A stretch of 64,000 nt of DNA from Cupriavidus sp. (GCA_031181345.1 JAPSLC010000013.1:30862-94861), one strand, 5' to 3'. Positions 39,258 through 48,403 are shown, counted from the stretch's first letter. Notes: generated by a model not told the origin, from the letters alone. Numbers and translations are program-made.

Positions 39258-39725
39258 ATGCAAGACACCGACCTGATCCTGCGCGAAGTCTCGGGCTCCG
39301 ACACGGAGCTGCAGCAGCTCGCCGCCCTGCTTGCCACGATGGATAACGAGCCGCCGCTGCCGCTGGCGACCATGCGGGAGCGTTATGCGCAGATGCGCCG
39401 CTATCCGGACTATCGGTGCTACTTCATCGGCGAGGCCGCTGCCGGCGCGGACTGGGTGCCGCTCGGCACCTTTGCCCTGCTGGTGTTTCCGGTGATGGTT
39501 CACGATGGCCGGCCCGAAGCCATCATCGAGTCCGTGGTGGTGGCACCGGCCGCGCGCGGCAAGGGCATCGGCAAGGCGATGATGATGGAGGCGATGCGGC
39601 TCGCTCGAGAAGCCGGCGCGGCAAAGCTCGCGCTGTCCTCGAATGCGCGGCGCCTGCGCGCCCACGACTTCTATCGCGGACTTGGCTTTACCGAGCACGG
39701 CATCAGCTTCAGTACCGCGCTTTGA
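39258..39725 (+). CDS. GNAT N-acetyltransferase (possible PhnO functional counterpart)
   Basis: VVVAPAARGKGIGKAMMMEAMRLAREAGAAKLALSSNARRLRAHDFYRGLGFTEHG; located between phnE and phnN. Confidence 0.85.
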   Translation: MQDTDLILREVSGSDTELQQLAALLATMDNEPPLPLATMRERYAQMRRYPDYRCYFIGEAAAGADWVPLGTFALLVFPVMVHDGRPEAIIESVVVAPAARGKGIGKAMMMEAMRLAREAGAAKLALSSNARRLRAHDFYRGLGFTEHGISFSTAL

Positions 39726-39728
39726 TCG

Positions 39729-40328
39729 TCAGGCGGATTCTTCGGAGGGCTTTGCGGCCGGCGTCATGCCGACCGCCATCGCCAACGCCTGGACGGCGGA
39801 CCCCAGCGCCCCGCTGTTGTCGATCTCGACAAGCCGGCAATCGGGCGGCACATCGAACGCAGCGGTGGCACGCGCCAGGCGCCGTGCGATCGCATCTTCC
39901 GATTCCCGGCCACGATGACGCAAGCGTGCGGCCAGCGCGTCCGGCGACACCCGCACATGGAGCGCGCACAGCTTCGGATAGCGCGCCACCGCTTGCGGCA
40001 GATACTCGCGCGAGCCGTTAACGATGACCTTGGTCCCCTGCTCGAGCCATTGCTCGATCTCGGTGCCGATGCCGTAGTGCAGGCCATGGCTGTGCCAGTG
40101 CATCGCCATGCGTCCCTGCGCGACGCGGCGACGGAACTCCACCGTCGTCAGCGCAACCGACGCCTCGTTGGCATCTGCAGGACGTGTGATATAGCGGTGC
40201 GCCACGACCAGCCGGTCGTCGTCGCCAAGGTGATCGCGCAGCGCTCGCAGCAGCGAATCCTTGCCGCTGCCCGATGGCCCCATCAGATAGAACAGGCCCG
40301 TGCCGTCCACGCGACGAGGCGCGCTCAT
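39729..40328 (-). CDS. phnN: Ribose 1,5-bisphosphate phosphokinase
   Basis: MSAPRRVDGTGLFYLMGPSGSGKDSLLRALRDHL...AHRYITRPADANEASVALTTVEFRRRVAQG. Confidence 0.92.
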   Translation of the reverse strand: MSAPRRVDGTGLFYLMGPSGSGKDSLLRALRDHLGDDDRLVVAHRYITRPADANEASVALTTVEFRRRVAQGRMAMHWHSHGLHYGIGTEIEQWLEQGTKVIVNGSREYLPQAVARYPKLCALHVRVSPDALAARLRHRGRESEDAIARRLARATAAFDVPPDCRLVEIDNSGALGSAVQALAMAVGMTPAAKPSEESA

Positions 40329-41050
40329 GCCAGCAGGTACGCCGCGCCGGCGCCATCGCTGGTTCGGCCATCGAAGCCGTAGTGACGAGCGGCCACGAAG
40401 CCGGCCCCGGGCGCGGGTTGCACGAACACGCTGACGCTGTCCACCCGCAGCGGCGTTTCGATCAGCGTGCTGGCGGCGGACGACAGCAAGGCGAGCGCCG
40501 CGGCCTGTCCGTCCGCGTCCAGCATCCCGGTCAGCGTGATATGGAAGGTAAAGGTGTCCAACAGATAGGGATAGCCCCAGTCGCGCAGCATCTGCTGCTC
40601 CAACGGGGACAGACGTGCGGGCTTGCGCCGCGCGATCTCGTCCGGCGTGGGTGGCGCGCGGAACCGGTCCATTTCGCGCACGCTGGCGTCGGCAAGCTCG
40701 CGCATGCGTCGTACCGCTTCGGCCCGATCGGCCAGGCACCACGCCAGAAAGCCGCGCAGCGCGCGCAAGGTCAGCGAGACGTCGAACGGACGCCGATCGC
40801 TGGCGAAGCCGCGCATGGCACCGTCCAGCATCGCGGGCTCGATGCCCTGCGCCAGCCGGAACGGTGGCTTCAGCGTGGCGTGCAGGCCGTAATGGGCGGG
40901 CGCCTGGACCCACTCGGCGGGACGCGCGGCCATCTCGCGCGGCAGCGGCACCGGTGCGCCCGTGTCGGCGTCGCGGCCGAGCCAACGTCGGCCGAAGGTG
41001 CGGAACGGCTCGTTGGGAGCCAGGTAGATCGCGTATCGATGCGCCGGCAT
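40325..41050 (-). CDS. DUF1045 / 2H-phosphoesterase-like phosphonate metabolism protein
   Basis: Two HxT motifs (YGLHATLKPPF and FTFHITLTGML); 4-bp overlap with phnN. Confidence 0.85.
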   Translation of the reverse strand: MPAHRYAIYLAPNEPFRTFGRRWLGRDADTGAPVPLPREMAARPAEWVQAPAHYGLHATLKPPFRLAQGIEPAMLDGAMRGFASDRRPFDVSLTLRALRGFLAWCLADRAEAVRRMRELADASVREMDRFRAPPTPDEIARRKPARLSPLEQQMLRDWGYPYLLDTFTFHITLTGMLDADGQAAALALLSSAASTLIETPLRVDSVSVFVQPAPGAGFVAARHYGFDGRTSDGAGAAYLLA

Positions 41051-41108
41051 GGTGGTGTTCGTCGGTATGTCGAATCGGGAGACTAGCGCGGCAAGGTGAC
41101 AGGCGGAT

Positions 41109-41118
41109 GTCTAGACCA
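41109..41118. promoter_or_regulatory. Candidate PhnF/HutC-type operator upstream of the DUF1045-phnN operon
   Basis: GTCTAGACCA: palindromic GTCTAGAC core fits the GTMTAKAC HutC-subfamily consensus; reverse complement TGGTCTAGAC. Confidence 0.55.
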
Positions 41119-41152
41119 ATCGACCGGCCACGGCTTCGCGTTCGGCCATCGG

Positions 41153-41887
41153 TCAGTCGGCGTCGGACACCGTCAGTTGCACCCAGTCGCCGGCGAAGCG
41201 CGTGACGCTGTACTGCACCGGCGCGCCGTCGATGTCGACGTTCAACGCCTCGACCTGCAGCACGGGCCTGGTCTTCGGCTGGTTCAGCAGCCGCGCGATC
41301 GGCGCGCTGGGCAGCGCCGCCGTAATGCGCGACCATTTGCGAGTGTAGTCGGCGATGCCGCATTGCGCGAGCGCGCGCGAGATCGAGCGCTGCTCGCGCA
41401 GTTGATCCTCCAGCTGCGGAAAGCGCTGGTAATCGAAATAGTGCTCCGCCACGTCGATGGAGCGGCCCTCGGCCTTGCCCACCACCTGCACATGCAGCAC
41501 CGGCGCGGTGCGCACCAGCCCCAGATGCCGCGCGACCTCCGGCAAGCGGCTCACCTGGCTGCCGACGACTTCGGTATGGCCGCGCATGCCTTGCGCGGCG
41601 AGGTTCTGCGAAAAGCGGGTGCGCCGGGCGATCGCGTAGTCGATCGCATGCTCCTGCACGAAGGTGCCCCGCCCCTGCTCGATCCGCACCAGGCCGCTCT
41701 GCTCGAGCTCGCTCATCGCCCGCCGCACGGTATGGCGATTGACGGCGAAGCGCATGGCCAGCTCGGACTCGGGCGGCAGCTGCTCCCCCGGCCCGTACAG
41801 CTTCTTGCGGATGTCATCGGCCAGCGCCTCCCCGATCTGGCGCCATACCGCAACCCCCGATCCCCGTTCGACCTCTCGTTCCGACAT
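41153..41887 (-). CDS. phnF: GntR/HutC-family phosphonate utilisation regulator
   Basis: MSEREVERGSGVAVWRQIGEALADDIRKKLYGPGEQLPPESELAMRFAVNRHTVRRAMSELEQSGLVRIEQGRGTFV; an upstream start at 41908 is also possible. Confidence 0.92.
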   Translation of the reverse strand: MSEREVERGSGVAVWRQIGEALADDIRKKLYGPGEQLPPESELAMRFAVNRHTVRRAMSELEQSGLVRIEQGRGTFVQEHAIDYAIARRTRFSQNLAAQGMRGHTEVVGSQVSRLPEVARHLGLVRTAPVLHVQVVGKAEGRSIDVAEHYFDYQRFPQLEDQLREQRSISRALAQCGIADYTRKWSRITAALPSAPIARLLNQPKTRPVLQVEALNVDIDGAPVQYSVTRFAGDWVQLTVSDAD

Positions 41888-41901
41888 CGTCGTGATTCCT
41901 C

Positions 41902-41953
41902 TTGTCATTGCCTGCTGTCATTGCCCGCCGTCATTGCAAGCAGTCATCCAGCG
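41902..41953. repeat. Four-copy 13-bp iteron array with GTCAT core upstream of phnF
   Basis: TTGTCATTGCCTG / CTGTCATTGCCCG / CCGTCATTGCAAG / CAGTCATCCAGCG with GTCAT at 41904, 41917, 41930, 41943. Confidence 0.85.
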
Positions 41954-42021
41954 GCCATCGCATCGTGCGATTGTGCCCGAGCCGCATGCACTCGTGCGAG
42001 GTGCCCGATCACGATTCGGGC

Positions 42022-42039
42022 TCGTCATCAAACAGTCAT
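42022..42039 (+). promoter_or_regulatory. Candidate Pho-box-like element upstream of phnG
   Basis: TCGTCAT-CAAA-CAGTCAT: GTCAT cores 11 bp apart (42024 and 42035). Confidence 0.4.
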
Positions 42040-42046
42040 CCCATCG

Positions 42047-42100
42047 TGGTCTAGTAGCGCCGTGTTGTTGCAGCTGACATCTAAACGTATAGACGTATAG
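42047..42100. promoter_or_regulatory. Candidate PhnF operator sites in front of phnG
   Basis: TGGTCTAG (42047-42054) and GTATAGAC (42087-42094) within direct repeats ACGTATAGACGTATAG immediately upstream of phnG. Confidence 0.5.
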
Positions 42101-42102
42101 GG

Positions 42103-42633
42103 ATGACGATGAAAGGCAAGACCGGCGAAAGCGACCGACCCCGCCGAATCGACGATAGCGCCGACGTGCCGCGGGCTGCATGGCTGCGGATTCTCGCCCT
42201 GGCGGACACCGACGCGCTCGATCGCGCCTACCAGCAGCTAGGCCAGCAGGCACCGCTGCCGGCCTACCGCCTGCTGCGCAGGCCGGAGTCCGGGATGGCA
42301 ATGGTGCGTGGGCGTACCGGCGGCACCGGTGGGCAGTTCAACCTCGGCGAGATCACCGTGACGCGCTGCGCGGTGGTGCTGGAGCCGGGCCCGACGCCCA
42401 CCGAAGAGGCGGCAATCGCGGGCGTGGCCTATGTCATGGGCCGCTGTCCGCGCCATGTCGAACAGGCGGCCGTGCTGGACGCGCTGCTGCAGCAGCCCGA
42501 GTGGCATCCCCGCGTACAACAGATCGTGCTCGATCCGCTGGCACGCGCGCTTGCCGAACGCGACGCGGGTGAGGCCGCCGCCGCCGCGCAGACCCGCGTC
42601 GAATTCTTCACGATGGCCCGCGGAGAGGACTGA
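42103..42633 (+). CDS. phnG: C-P lyase complex subunit PhnG
   Basis: WLRILALADTDALDRAYQQL...RPESGMAMVRGRTGGTGGQFNLGEITVTRCAVVL...GVAYVMGRCPRHVEQAAVLDAL. Confidence 0.94.
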   Translation: MTMKGKTGESDRPRRIDDSADVPRAAWLRILALADTDALDRAYQQLGQQAPLPAYRLLRRPESGMAMVRGRTGGTGGQFNLGEITVTRCAVVLEPGPTPTEEAAIAGVAYVMGRCPRHVEQAAVLDALLQQPEWHPRVQQIVLDPLARALAERDAGEAAAAAQTRVEFFTMARGED

Positions 42634-42634
42634 G

Positions 42635-43252
42635 ATGCCGGCCCTTCATACGATGTCGAGCCAAACCACCGCGTCGCTGCTGCCCGGCTTCGACAATCCC
42701 GTCGACGACGCGCAACAGGTCTTCCGCGCGACGCTGCAGGCCTTCTCCCATCCCGGCCGCATCGAAGCGTTGGCGGCCGACTGCGGTGTGCCCGACGGCC
42801 TGTCGCCGGCGATGACGGCCCTGCTGCTGACGCTGGCCGATCCCGATACGCCGGTCTGGCTGCCGGCCGACATGGCGACATCGGCCGGCGCTTTCCTTCG
42901 CTTTCACTGCGGCTGCCCGCTGGTCGACGATATCGCCGCCGCGCAGTTCGTTTGCGTGCCGGCCGGCTACGACATGCCCGCGCTGCGGCGCTGCGCCCAG
43001 GGCGATCCCGCCTTTCCGGACCGCTCCGCCACGCTGATCGTGGAGGTCGCTTCGCTCGACGAAGGCGACGCGCTGACGCTGCGCGGCCCCGGCATCGAGA
43101 CCACGCGCACGCTGCGCGTCGGCGGCCTTCCCGACGACTTCCGCCCGCAATGGCAGGTCAACCATGCCGGCTTTCCGTTGGGTGTGGACCTGCTGCTGAC
43201 CGCTGGCGAACGAATCTGCGCGCTGCCGCGCACCACACTGGTGGAGGACTGA
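42635..43252 (+). CDS. phnH: C-P lyase complex subunit PhnH
   Basis: LLPGFDNPVDDAQQVFRATLQAFSHPGRIEAL...GFPLGVDLLLTAGERICALPRTT. Confidence 0.94.
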   Translation: MPALHTMSSQTTASLLPGFDNPVDDAQQVFRATLQAFSHPGRIEALAADCGVPDGLSPAMTALLLTLADPDTPVWLPADMATSAGAFLRFHCGCPLVDDIAAAQFVCVPAGYDMPALRRCAQGDPAFPDRSATLIVEVASLDEGDALTLRGPGIETTRTLRVGGLPDDFRPQWQVNHAGFPLGVDLLLTAGERICALPRTTLVED

Positions 43253-43253
43253 C

Positions 43254-44483
43254 ATGTACGTCGCAGTCAAGGGCGGAGAACGCGCCATTCTCAATTCGTA
43301 CCGGATGGTCGACGCGTACCGCCGCGGCGATTCTTCGGTGCCGGAACTGACGCTGGCCCAGATCCGCGAACAGATGCCGCTGGCCGTCTCGCGCGTGATG
43401 GCCGAAGGCTCGCTGTACGACCCGCATCTGGCCGCGCTGGCATTGAAGCAGGCCGCTGGCGACCAGATCGAGGCGGTGTTCCTGCTGCGCGCGTATCGCA
43501 CCACGCTGGCGCGCTTCGGCTACACGGTGCCGCTCGACACCGGCGCCATGCGGCTGCGCCGGCGAATCTCGTCCACGTTCAAGGACGTGCCGGGCGGTCA
43601 GGTCCTGGGCCCGACCTACGACTACACGCAGCGCCTGCTCGACTTCTCGCTCGAAGCCGAAGGCGCCCGGCACGTGGCCGTCGCCACACCGGCCAACGGC
43701 GTGGACAACGAGGCCGAGGAGATCCAGACGATGCCGCGCGTGACCGACCTGCTGCAAGCCGACGAGTTGGTCGAGGCGGAGCCGATTCCGCCCGGCGATC
43801 CCGCCCCGAGCGATCTGACCCGCGAGCCGCTGGCGTTCCCGGCAAGCCGTGCGGCGCGGCTGCAGAATCTGGCGCGAGCCGACGAAGGCTTCCTGCTGTC
43901 GATGGGCTATTCGACGCAACGCGGATACGGCAACTCGCACCCCTTTGCGGCGGAGATCCGCTACGGCCTCGCGCAGGTCGAGCTGTTCGTCGAAGAGCTG
44001 GGCTTTGCCGTGACCATCGGCGAGATCGAGCTGACCGAGTGCCAGATGATCAACGACTTCGCCGGCAACGCCGAGGAAGCGCCCCGCTTTACCCGCGGCT
44101 ATGGCCTGGTGTTCGGCTACAACGAACGCAAGGCGATGTCGATGGCGCTGGTCGATCGGGCGATGCGCGCCGCGGAACTGGGCGAGGCCGCCGACAACCC
44201 GGCCAACGACATCGAATTCATGCTGTACCACAGCGACAACGTCGAGGCCTCCGGCTTCGTCCAGCATCTGAAGCTGCCGCACTACGTGGACTTCCAGACC
44301 AATCTCGAACTGTTGCGCCGGCTTCGCGCCCAGCGGCAGGCGGCTGGGCAAGCGGCTGGGCAAGCGGCTGGGCAAGCGGCCGAACCGGGCACAGATACGA
44401 GAGCGGCTGCCCCGGCGGCCAGCGCCGCCCAATGCGGTGGCGCTGCTTCGCAATGCCAGCGCCAGGAGGAGAGCGTCGCATGA
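43254..44483 (+). CDS. phnI: C-P lyase complex subunit PhnI
   Basis: MYVAVKGGERAILNSYRMVDAYRRGDSSVPELTLAQIREQM...GYSTQRGYGNSHPFAAEIRYG. Confidence 0.95.
   Translation: MYVAVKGGERAILNSYRMVDAYRRGDSSVPELTLAQIREQMPLAVSRVMAEGSLYDPHLAALALKQAAGDQIEAVFLLRAYRTTLARFGYTVPLDTGAMRLRRRISSTFKDVPGGQVLGPTYDYTQRLLDFSLEAEGARHVAVATPANGVDNEAEEIQTMPRVTDLLQADELVEAEPIPPGDPAPSDLTREPLAFPASRAARLQNLARADEGFLLSMGYSTQRGYGNSHPFAAEIRYGLAQVELFVEELGFAVTIGEIELTECQMINDFAGNAEEAPRFTRGYGLVFGYNERKAMSMALVDRAMRAAELGEAADNPANDIEFMLYHSDNVEASGFVQHLKLPHYVDFQTNLELLRRLRAQRQAAGQAAGQAAGQAAEPGTDTRAAAPAASAAQCGGAASQCQRQEESVA
44341..44376. repeat. Perfect 12-bp tandem repeat x3 in the phnI 3' end (AAGQ repeats)
   Basis: cggctgggcaag at 44341, 44353 and 44365; encodes AAGQAAGQAAGQ. 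Confidence 0.92.
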
Positions 44484-45391
44484 CCACCATCGCCCCGCCC
44501 CTTGCGGAACACACCACGCCGGACCCGCACTACAACTTCGGCTACCTCGACGAATCGACCAAGCGCATGCTGCGCCGCGCCCTGCTGAAGGCCGTGGCGA
44601 TTCCCGGCTACCAGGTCCCGTTCGGCAGCCGCGAGATGCCGCTGCCCTATGGCTGGGGCACCGGCGGCATCCAGGTGACCGCCGCCATCATCGGCACGCA
44701 GGACGTGCTCAAAGTCATCGACCAGGGCTCGGACGACACCACCAACGCCATCAATATCCGCCGCTTCTTCGGCAGGGTGACCGGCGTACGCACGACGGAA
44801 CGCACCGCCGAGGCGAGCATCATCCAGACCCGCCACCGCATCCCGGAAACGCCGCTGCGCGAAGGGCAGACACTGGTGTTCCAGGTGCCGATCCCCGAGC
44901 CGCTGCGCTGGCTCGAGCCCAGCGAAAGCGAAACTCGCACCATGCATGCGCTGGCAGAGTACGGCGCCATGCATGTCAAGCTCTACGAAGACATCGCCCG
45001 TCACGGCCATATCGCCACGACCTACGACTATCCGGTCATCGTCAACCAGCGCTACATGATGCGGCCTTCGCCGATTCCCAAGTTCGACAATCCGAAGCTC
45101 GACCGCAACCCGGCCCTGATGCTGTTCGGCGCCGGCCGCGAGAAGCGCGTCTACGCGGTGCCGCCCTACACCTCGGTCAAGAGCCTGGACTTCACCGACC
45201 ATCCCTTCACCGTCGAGAAGTGGTCGAGCTGCTGCGCACAGTGCGGCGCCACCGACAGCTATCTGGACGAGATCATCACCGACGATGCCGGTACGCGAAT
45301 GTTCGTCTGCTCGGACACCGAGTACTGCGCCGATCGCCAGGCCCTTCAGGGGACCCGGGCGATGGATTCGGCCGCGGGAGGTGCGCGATGA
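44480..45391 (+). CDS. phnJ: C-P lyase PhnJ (radical SAM phosphonate lyase)
   Basis: YNFGYLDESTKRMLRRALLKAVAIPGYQVPFGSREMPLPYGWGTGGIQVTA; C-terminal Cys cluster SSCCAQCGATDSYLDE; 4-bp overlap with phnI. Confidence 0.95.
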   Translation: MTTIAPPLAEHTTPDPHYNFGYLDESTKRMLRRALLKAVAIPGYQVPFGSREMPLPYGWGTGGIQVTAAIIGTQDVLKVIDQGSDDTTNAINIRRFFGRVTGVRTTERTAEASIIQTRHRIPETPLREGQTLVFQVPIPEPLRWLEPSESETRTMHALAEYGAMHVKLYEDIARHGHIATTYDYPVIVNQRYMMRPSPIPKFDNPKLDRNPALMLFGAGREKRVYAVPPYTSVKSLDFTDHPFTVEKWSSCCAQCGATDSYLDEIITDDAGTRMFVCSDTEYCADRQALQGTRAMDSAAGGAR

Positions 45392-46164
45392 GCGCGACAC
45401 CATTGCTGTCGGTGCGCGGGCTGACGCGTACCTGGGACGGCGTCCATGGCTGCCATGACGTCAGCTTCGATCTGTATCCGGGCGAAGTACTGTGCATCGT
45501 CGGCGAATCCGGCTCCGGCAAGAGCACCTTGCTGCAGGCCCTGTCGATGCAGGCACCTGCCCAGCGCGGCACCGTCAGCTACGACATGCGTGAATCCGGC
45601 CTGACGGATCTCGCCTCGCTGTCGAGCGCCCGCCTGCGCCTGCTCGCTCGTACCGACTGGGGCTTCGTGCACCAGCACGCGCGAGACGGCCTGCGCATGC
45701 AGGTCAGCGCCGGCGCCAATATCGCCGAGCGCCTGATGGCGGTCGGACAACGCCACTACGGCGAGCTGCGCGAGGTTGCCGGCGCCTGGCTGGAGAAGAT
45801 GGAGATCGACCTTGCGCGTCTGGACGACACCCCGCATGCGTTCTCCGGCGGCATGCAGCAGCGCCTGCAGATCGCCCGCAACCTGGTCACGCATCCGCGC
45901 CTGGTCTTCATGGACGAGCCCACCGCATCTCTTGACGTCTCGGTGCAGGCCCGGCTGCTCGACCTGCTGCGCCGGCTGGTATCGGACCTTGGCCTTGCCG
46001 CCATCCTGGTGACGCACGATCTCGCCGTGGCGCGCTTGCTGGCGCATCGCACGCTGGTAATGCAGGGCGGCCGCGTGGTTGAGCAAGGGCTGACCGACCA
46101 GATCCTCGATGATCCGCAGCATCCGTACACGCAGCTGCTGGTCTCTTCCATCCTGCAGGGTTGA
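45388..46164 (+). CDS. phnK: Phosphonate C-P lyase system ATP-binding protein PhnK
   Basis: ABC ATPase, [58 protein letters not shown]. Confidence 0.94.
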   Translation: MSATPLLSVRGLTRTWDGVHGCHDVSFDLYPGEVLCIVGESGSGKSTLLQALSMQAPAQRGTVSYDMRESGLTDLASLSSARLRLLARTDWGFVHQHARDGLRMQVSAGANIAERLMAVGQRHYGELREVAGAWLEKMEIDLARLDDTPHAFSGGMQQRLQIARNLVTHPRLVFMDEPTASLDVSVQARLLDLLRRLVSDLGLAAILVTHDLAVARLLAHRTLVMQGGRVVEQGLTDQILDDPQHPYTQLLVSSILQG

Positions 46165-46167
46165 ACC

Positions 46168-46905
46168 ATGAGACAAGCACAGCAAGCAGAGCATGCACAA
46201 ACGCTGGTCGAGGTCCGCGGCCTCGGCAAGATGTTCACCTTGCACAACCAGGGCGGCATCCGGCTGCCGGTGCTGCGGTCGGTCGATTTCGATGCGGCGC
46301 GCGGCGAATGCCTGGTGCTGTCGGGCCGATCCGGCACCGGCAAGAGCACCTTGCTGCGGTGCCTGTACGGCAACTACCTCGCCACCGAAGGCAGCATCCG
46401 GCTGCGCGATACCAGTGCGGAAGGCGCGCCCTGGGTCGAGCTGAATAGCGCGCCGGAGCAACGCGTGCTGAAGCTGCGCCGAGACGTGATCGGCTACGTC
46501 AGCCAGTTCCTGCGGGCGATTCCGCGTGTCGGCGCGCTCGACGTCGCCGCCGAGCCGCTGCAGCAACGCGGCGTCGATCGCGACGTGGCGCGCGGGCGCG
46601 CCGCGGCACTGCTCGAACGGCTGAACCTGCCGCGCCGGCTGTGGGAGCTGCCGCCGGCGACGTTCTCGGGCGGCGAACAGCAGCGCGTCAATATCGCGCG
46701 CGGACTGATCGGGGGCCATCCGATCCTGCTGCTGGACGAGCCCACCGCCTCTCTCGATGCAGACAACCGCGCCGTGGTCATCGAGCTGATCCGGGAAGCG
46801 CTGGCCGAGGGCCGCTGCCTCATCGGCATCTTCCACGACGAGGCGGTCCGCGATGCGGTCGCCACGCGCCTGCTGCCCTTGCAGGCGGCCACCGCGTTCG
46901 CTTGA
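46168..46905 (+). CDS. phnL: Phosphonate C-P lyase system ATP-binding protein PhnL
   Basis: ABC ATPase, GRSGTGKSTLLRCLYGNYLATEGSI; FSGGEQQRVNIARGLIGGHPILLLDEPTASLDADNRAVV. Confidence 0.94.
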   Translation: MRQAQQAEHAQTLVEVRGLGKMFTLHNQGGIRLPVLRSVDFDAARGECLVLSGRSGTGKSTLLRCLYGNYLATEGSIRLRDTSAEGAPWVELNSAPEQRVLKLRRDVIGYVSQFLRAIPRVGALDVAAEPLQQRGVDRDVARGRAAALLERLNLPRRLWELPPATFSGGEQQRVNIARGLIGGHPILLLDEPTASLDADNRAVVIELIREALAEGRCLIGIFHDEAVRDAVATRLLPLQAATAFA

Positions 46906-46960
46906 TGCGCGCCCAAGCCAACCTTATCCGCACCCAGCCAAAACCGACACGGAGCCGGAC

Positions 46961-48175
46961 ATGTCCGCCACTTACCTGACGCACGTCACCCTGGTACTGC
47001 CCGACCGCGTGCTGCAAGACAGCGCGCTGCTGATCGAAGACGGGCGAATCGCCGCCATCGAACCGGACCCCGCCACGGTGCCGGCGCTTGCCAACGTGGT
47101 CGCGCTGCCGGGACACACGGTGATGCCCGGCCTGATCGACGTCCATTGCGATGCGATCGAGAAGGAAGTGGAACCGCGTGCCAACGTGCTGTTCCCGATG
47201 GACTTCGCGGTGGCGCAGGTCGACCGGCGCAACGCGGCGGCCGGCATCACCACGCCCTACCATGCGCTGTCCTTCGCCAACAACCAATTTGGCGTGCGCA
47301 ACAACGACACGGCCGCCGCGCTGGTGCGCACCGTGGCGGCGTATCGCGACCACAGCCTGGTCGACAACCGCATCCACTGCCGCTACGAAGTCACCGATGC
47401 CGCCGCGGTGCCGGTGCTCGAGATGCTGATGCTGGAGGGCGTCGTCGACCTGCTGTCGGTGATGGACCATTCGCCCGGACAGGGCCAGTTCAAGACCCTC
47501 GACGCGTACCTCGCCTACATGGTCGGCAACCACGGCATGAGCCGCGAGGAAGCAGCGGACGCCGCCGCCAAAAAGGCCGAGCAGCGCGACGGTGCCCACG
47601 AGCGGGTCCGCCGGCTGCTGTCCCGCGCCCATGAAGGTGGCGTGCCGACGGCCAGCCACGACGACGATTCGCCGCAGCGGATCGCTGCGATGCAGGCCCT
47701 CGGCGTGCGCATGAGTGAGTTCCCGATCAACCTCGACACCGCACAGGCGGCCGCGGCGCAGGCTTTGCCCACGATCTTCGGCGCGCCGAACGTGCTGCGC
47801 GGCCGCAGCCAGAGCGGTTCGATGCGCGCGATCGATGCGATTCAGGCGGGCGTAGGCCATATCCTCTGTTCGGACTACCAGCCTTCGACGCTGATCGCCG
47901 CTGCCTTTGCCGCGGCGCGCCTGGCAGAGCTGCCGCTGAACGAGGCGGCCGCCCTGGTCACCGCCAATCCGGCGGACGCCTGCCAGTTGCACGATCGCGG
48001 CCGGCTGGCGCCGGGACTGCGCGCGGACGCGATTGCGGTGGCCCATGTTGCCGGGCAACCGTTGGTCACACATACCTGGGCGGCGGGGCGGCTGGTGTTT
48101 GCCGCGGGGTATCGGGCCTTGCCGGACGGAGCGGGACGGCTGCAGACGCGCGAAAAGGTCTTCGAGGCGGCGTGA
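46961..48175 (+). CDS. phnM: Alpha-D-ribose 1-methylphosphonate 5-triphosphate diphosphatase
   Basis: VVALPGHTVMPGLIDVHCDAIEKEVEPRANVLFPMDFAVAQVDRRNAAAGITTPYHALSF. Confidence 0.94.
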   Translation: MSATYLTHVTLVLPDRVLQDSALLIEDGRIAAIEPDPATVPALANVVALPGHTVMPGLIDVHCDAIEKEVEPRANVLFPMDFAVAQVDRRNAAAGITTPYHALSFANNQFGVRNNDTAAALVRTVAAYRDHSLVDNRIHCRYEVTDAAAVPVLEMLMLEGVVDLLSVMDHSPGQGQFKTLDAYLAYMVGNHGMSREEAADAAAKKAEQRDGAHERVRRLLSRAHEGGVPTASHDDDSPQRIAAMQALGVRMSEFPINLDTAQAAAAQALPTIFGAPNVLRGRSQSGSMRAIDAIQAGVGHILCSDYQPSTLIAAAFAAARLAELPLNEAAALVTANPADACQLHDRGRLAPGLRADAIAVAHVAGQPLVTHTWAAGRLVFAAGYRALPDGAGRLQTREKVFEAA

Positions 48176-48403
48176 ATCGCGCACGGCGCGAAGAGGCCGG
48201 TCCGGCCCGGGTCAGGACGCCGTGCGGTCAGTCACTGAGCAAATGAAGTCGACCACCGGGGCCTGCCCGGACGCCAGGCAGTCCGCCCCGATCGCCGGCT
48301 CCCGGAACGCCTCGGAGCCGTGGGCCATGCGCCATGGCAGGCACGGCACGCCCGAGTCAGCGTGCTACATTGCCCTCGTCACCCCACCCGCCCACACGCA
48401 CCG

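Noticed and set aside
41902-41953. Possible CRISPR-like short repeat array
   Set aside because: Units are 13 bp and directly adjacent with no spacers, so this is an iteron-type array rather than CRISPR.
43158-44453. 431-aa minus-strand ORF opposite phnI
   Set aside because: Antisense of a strongly conserved phnI; no independent domain support.
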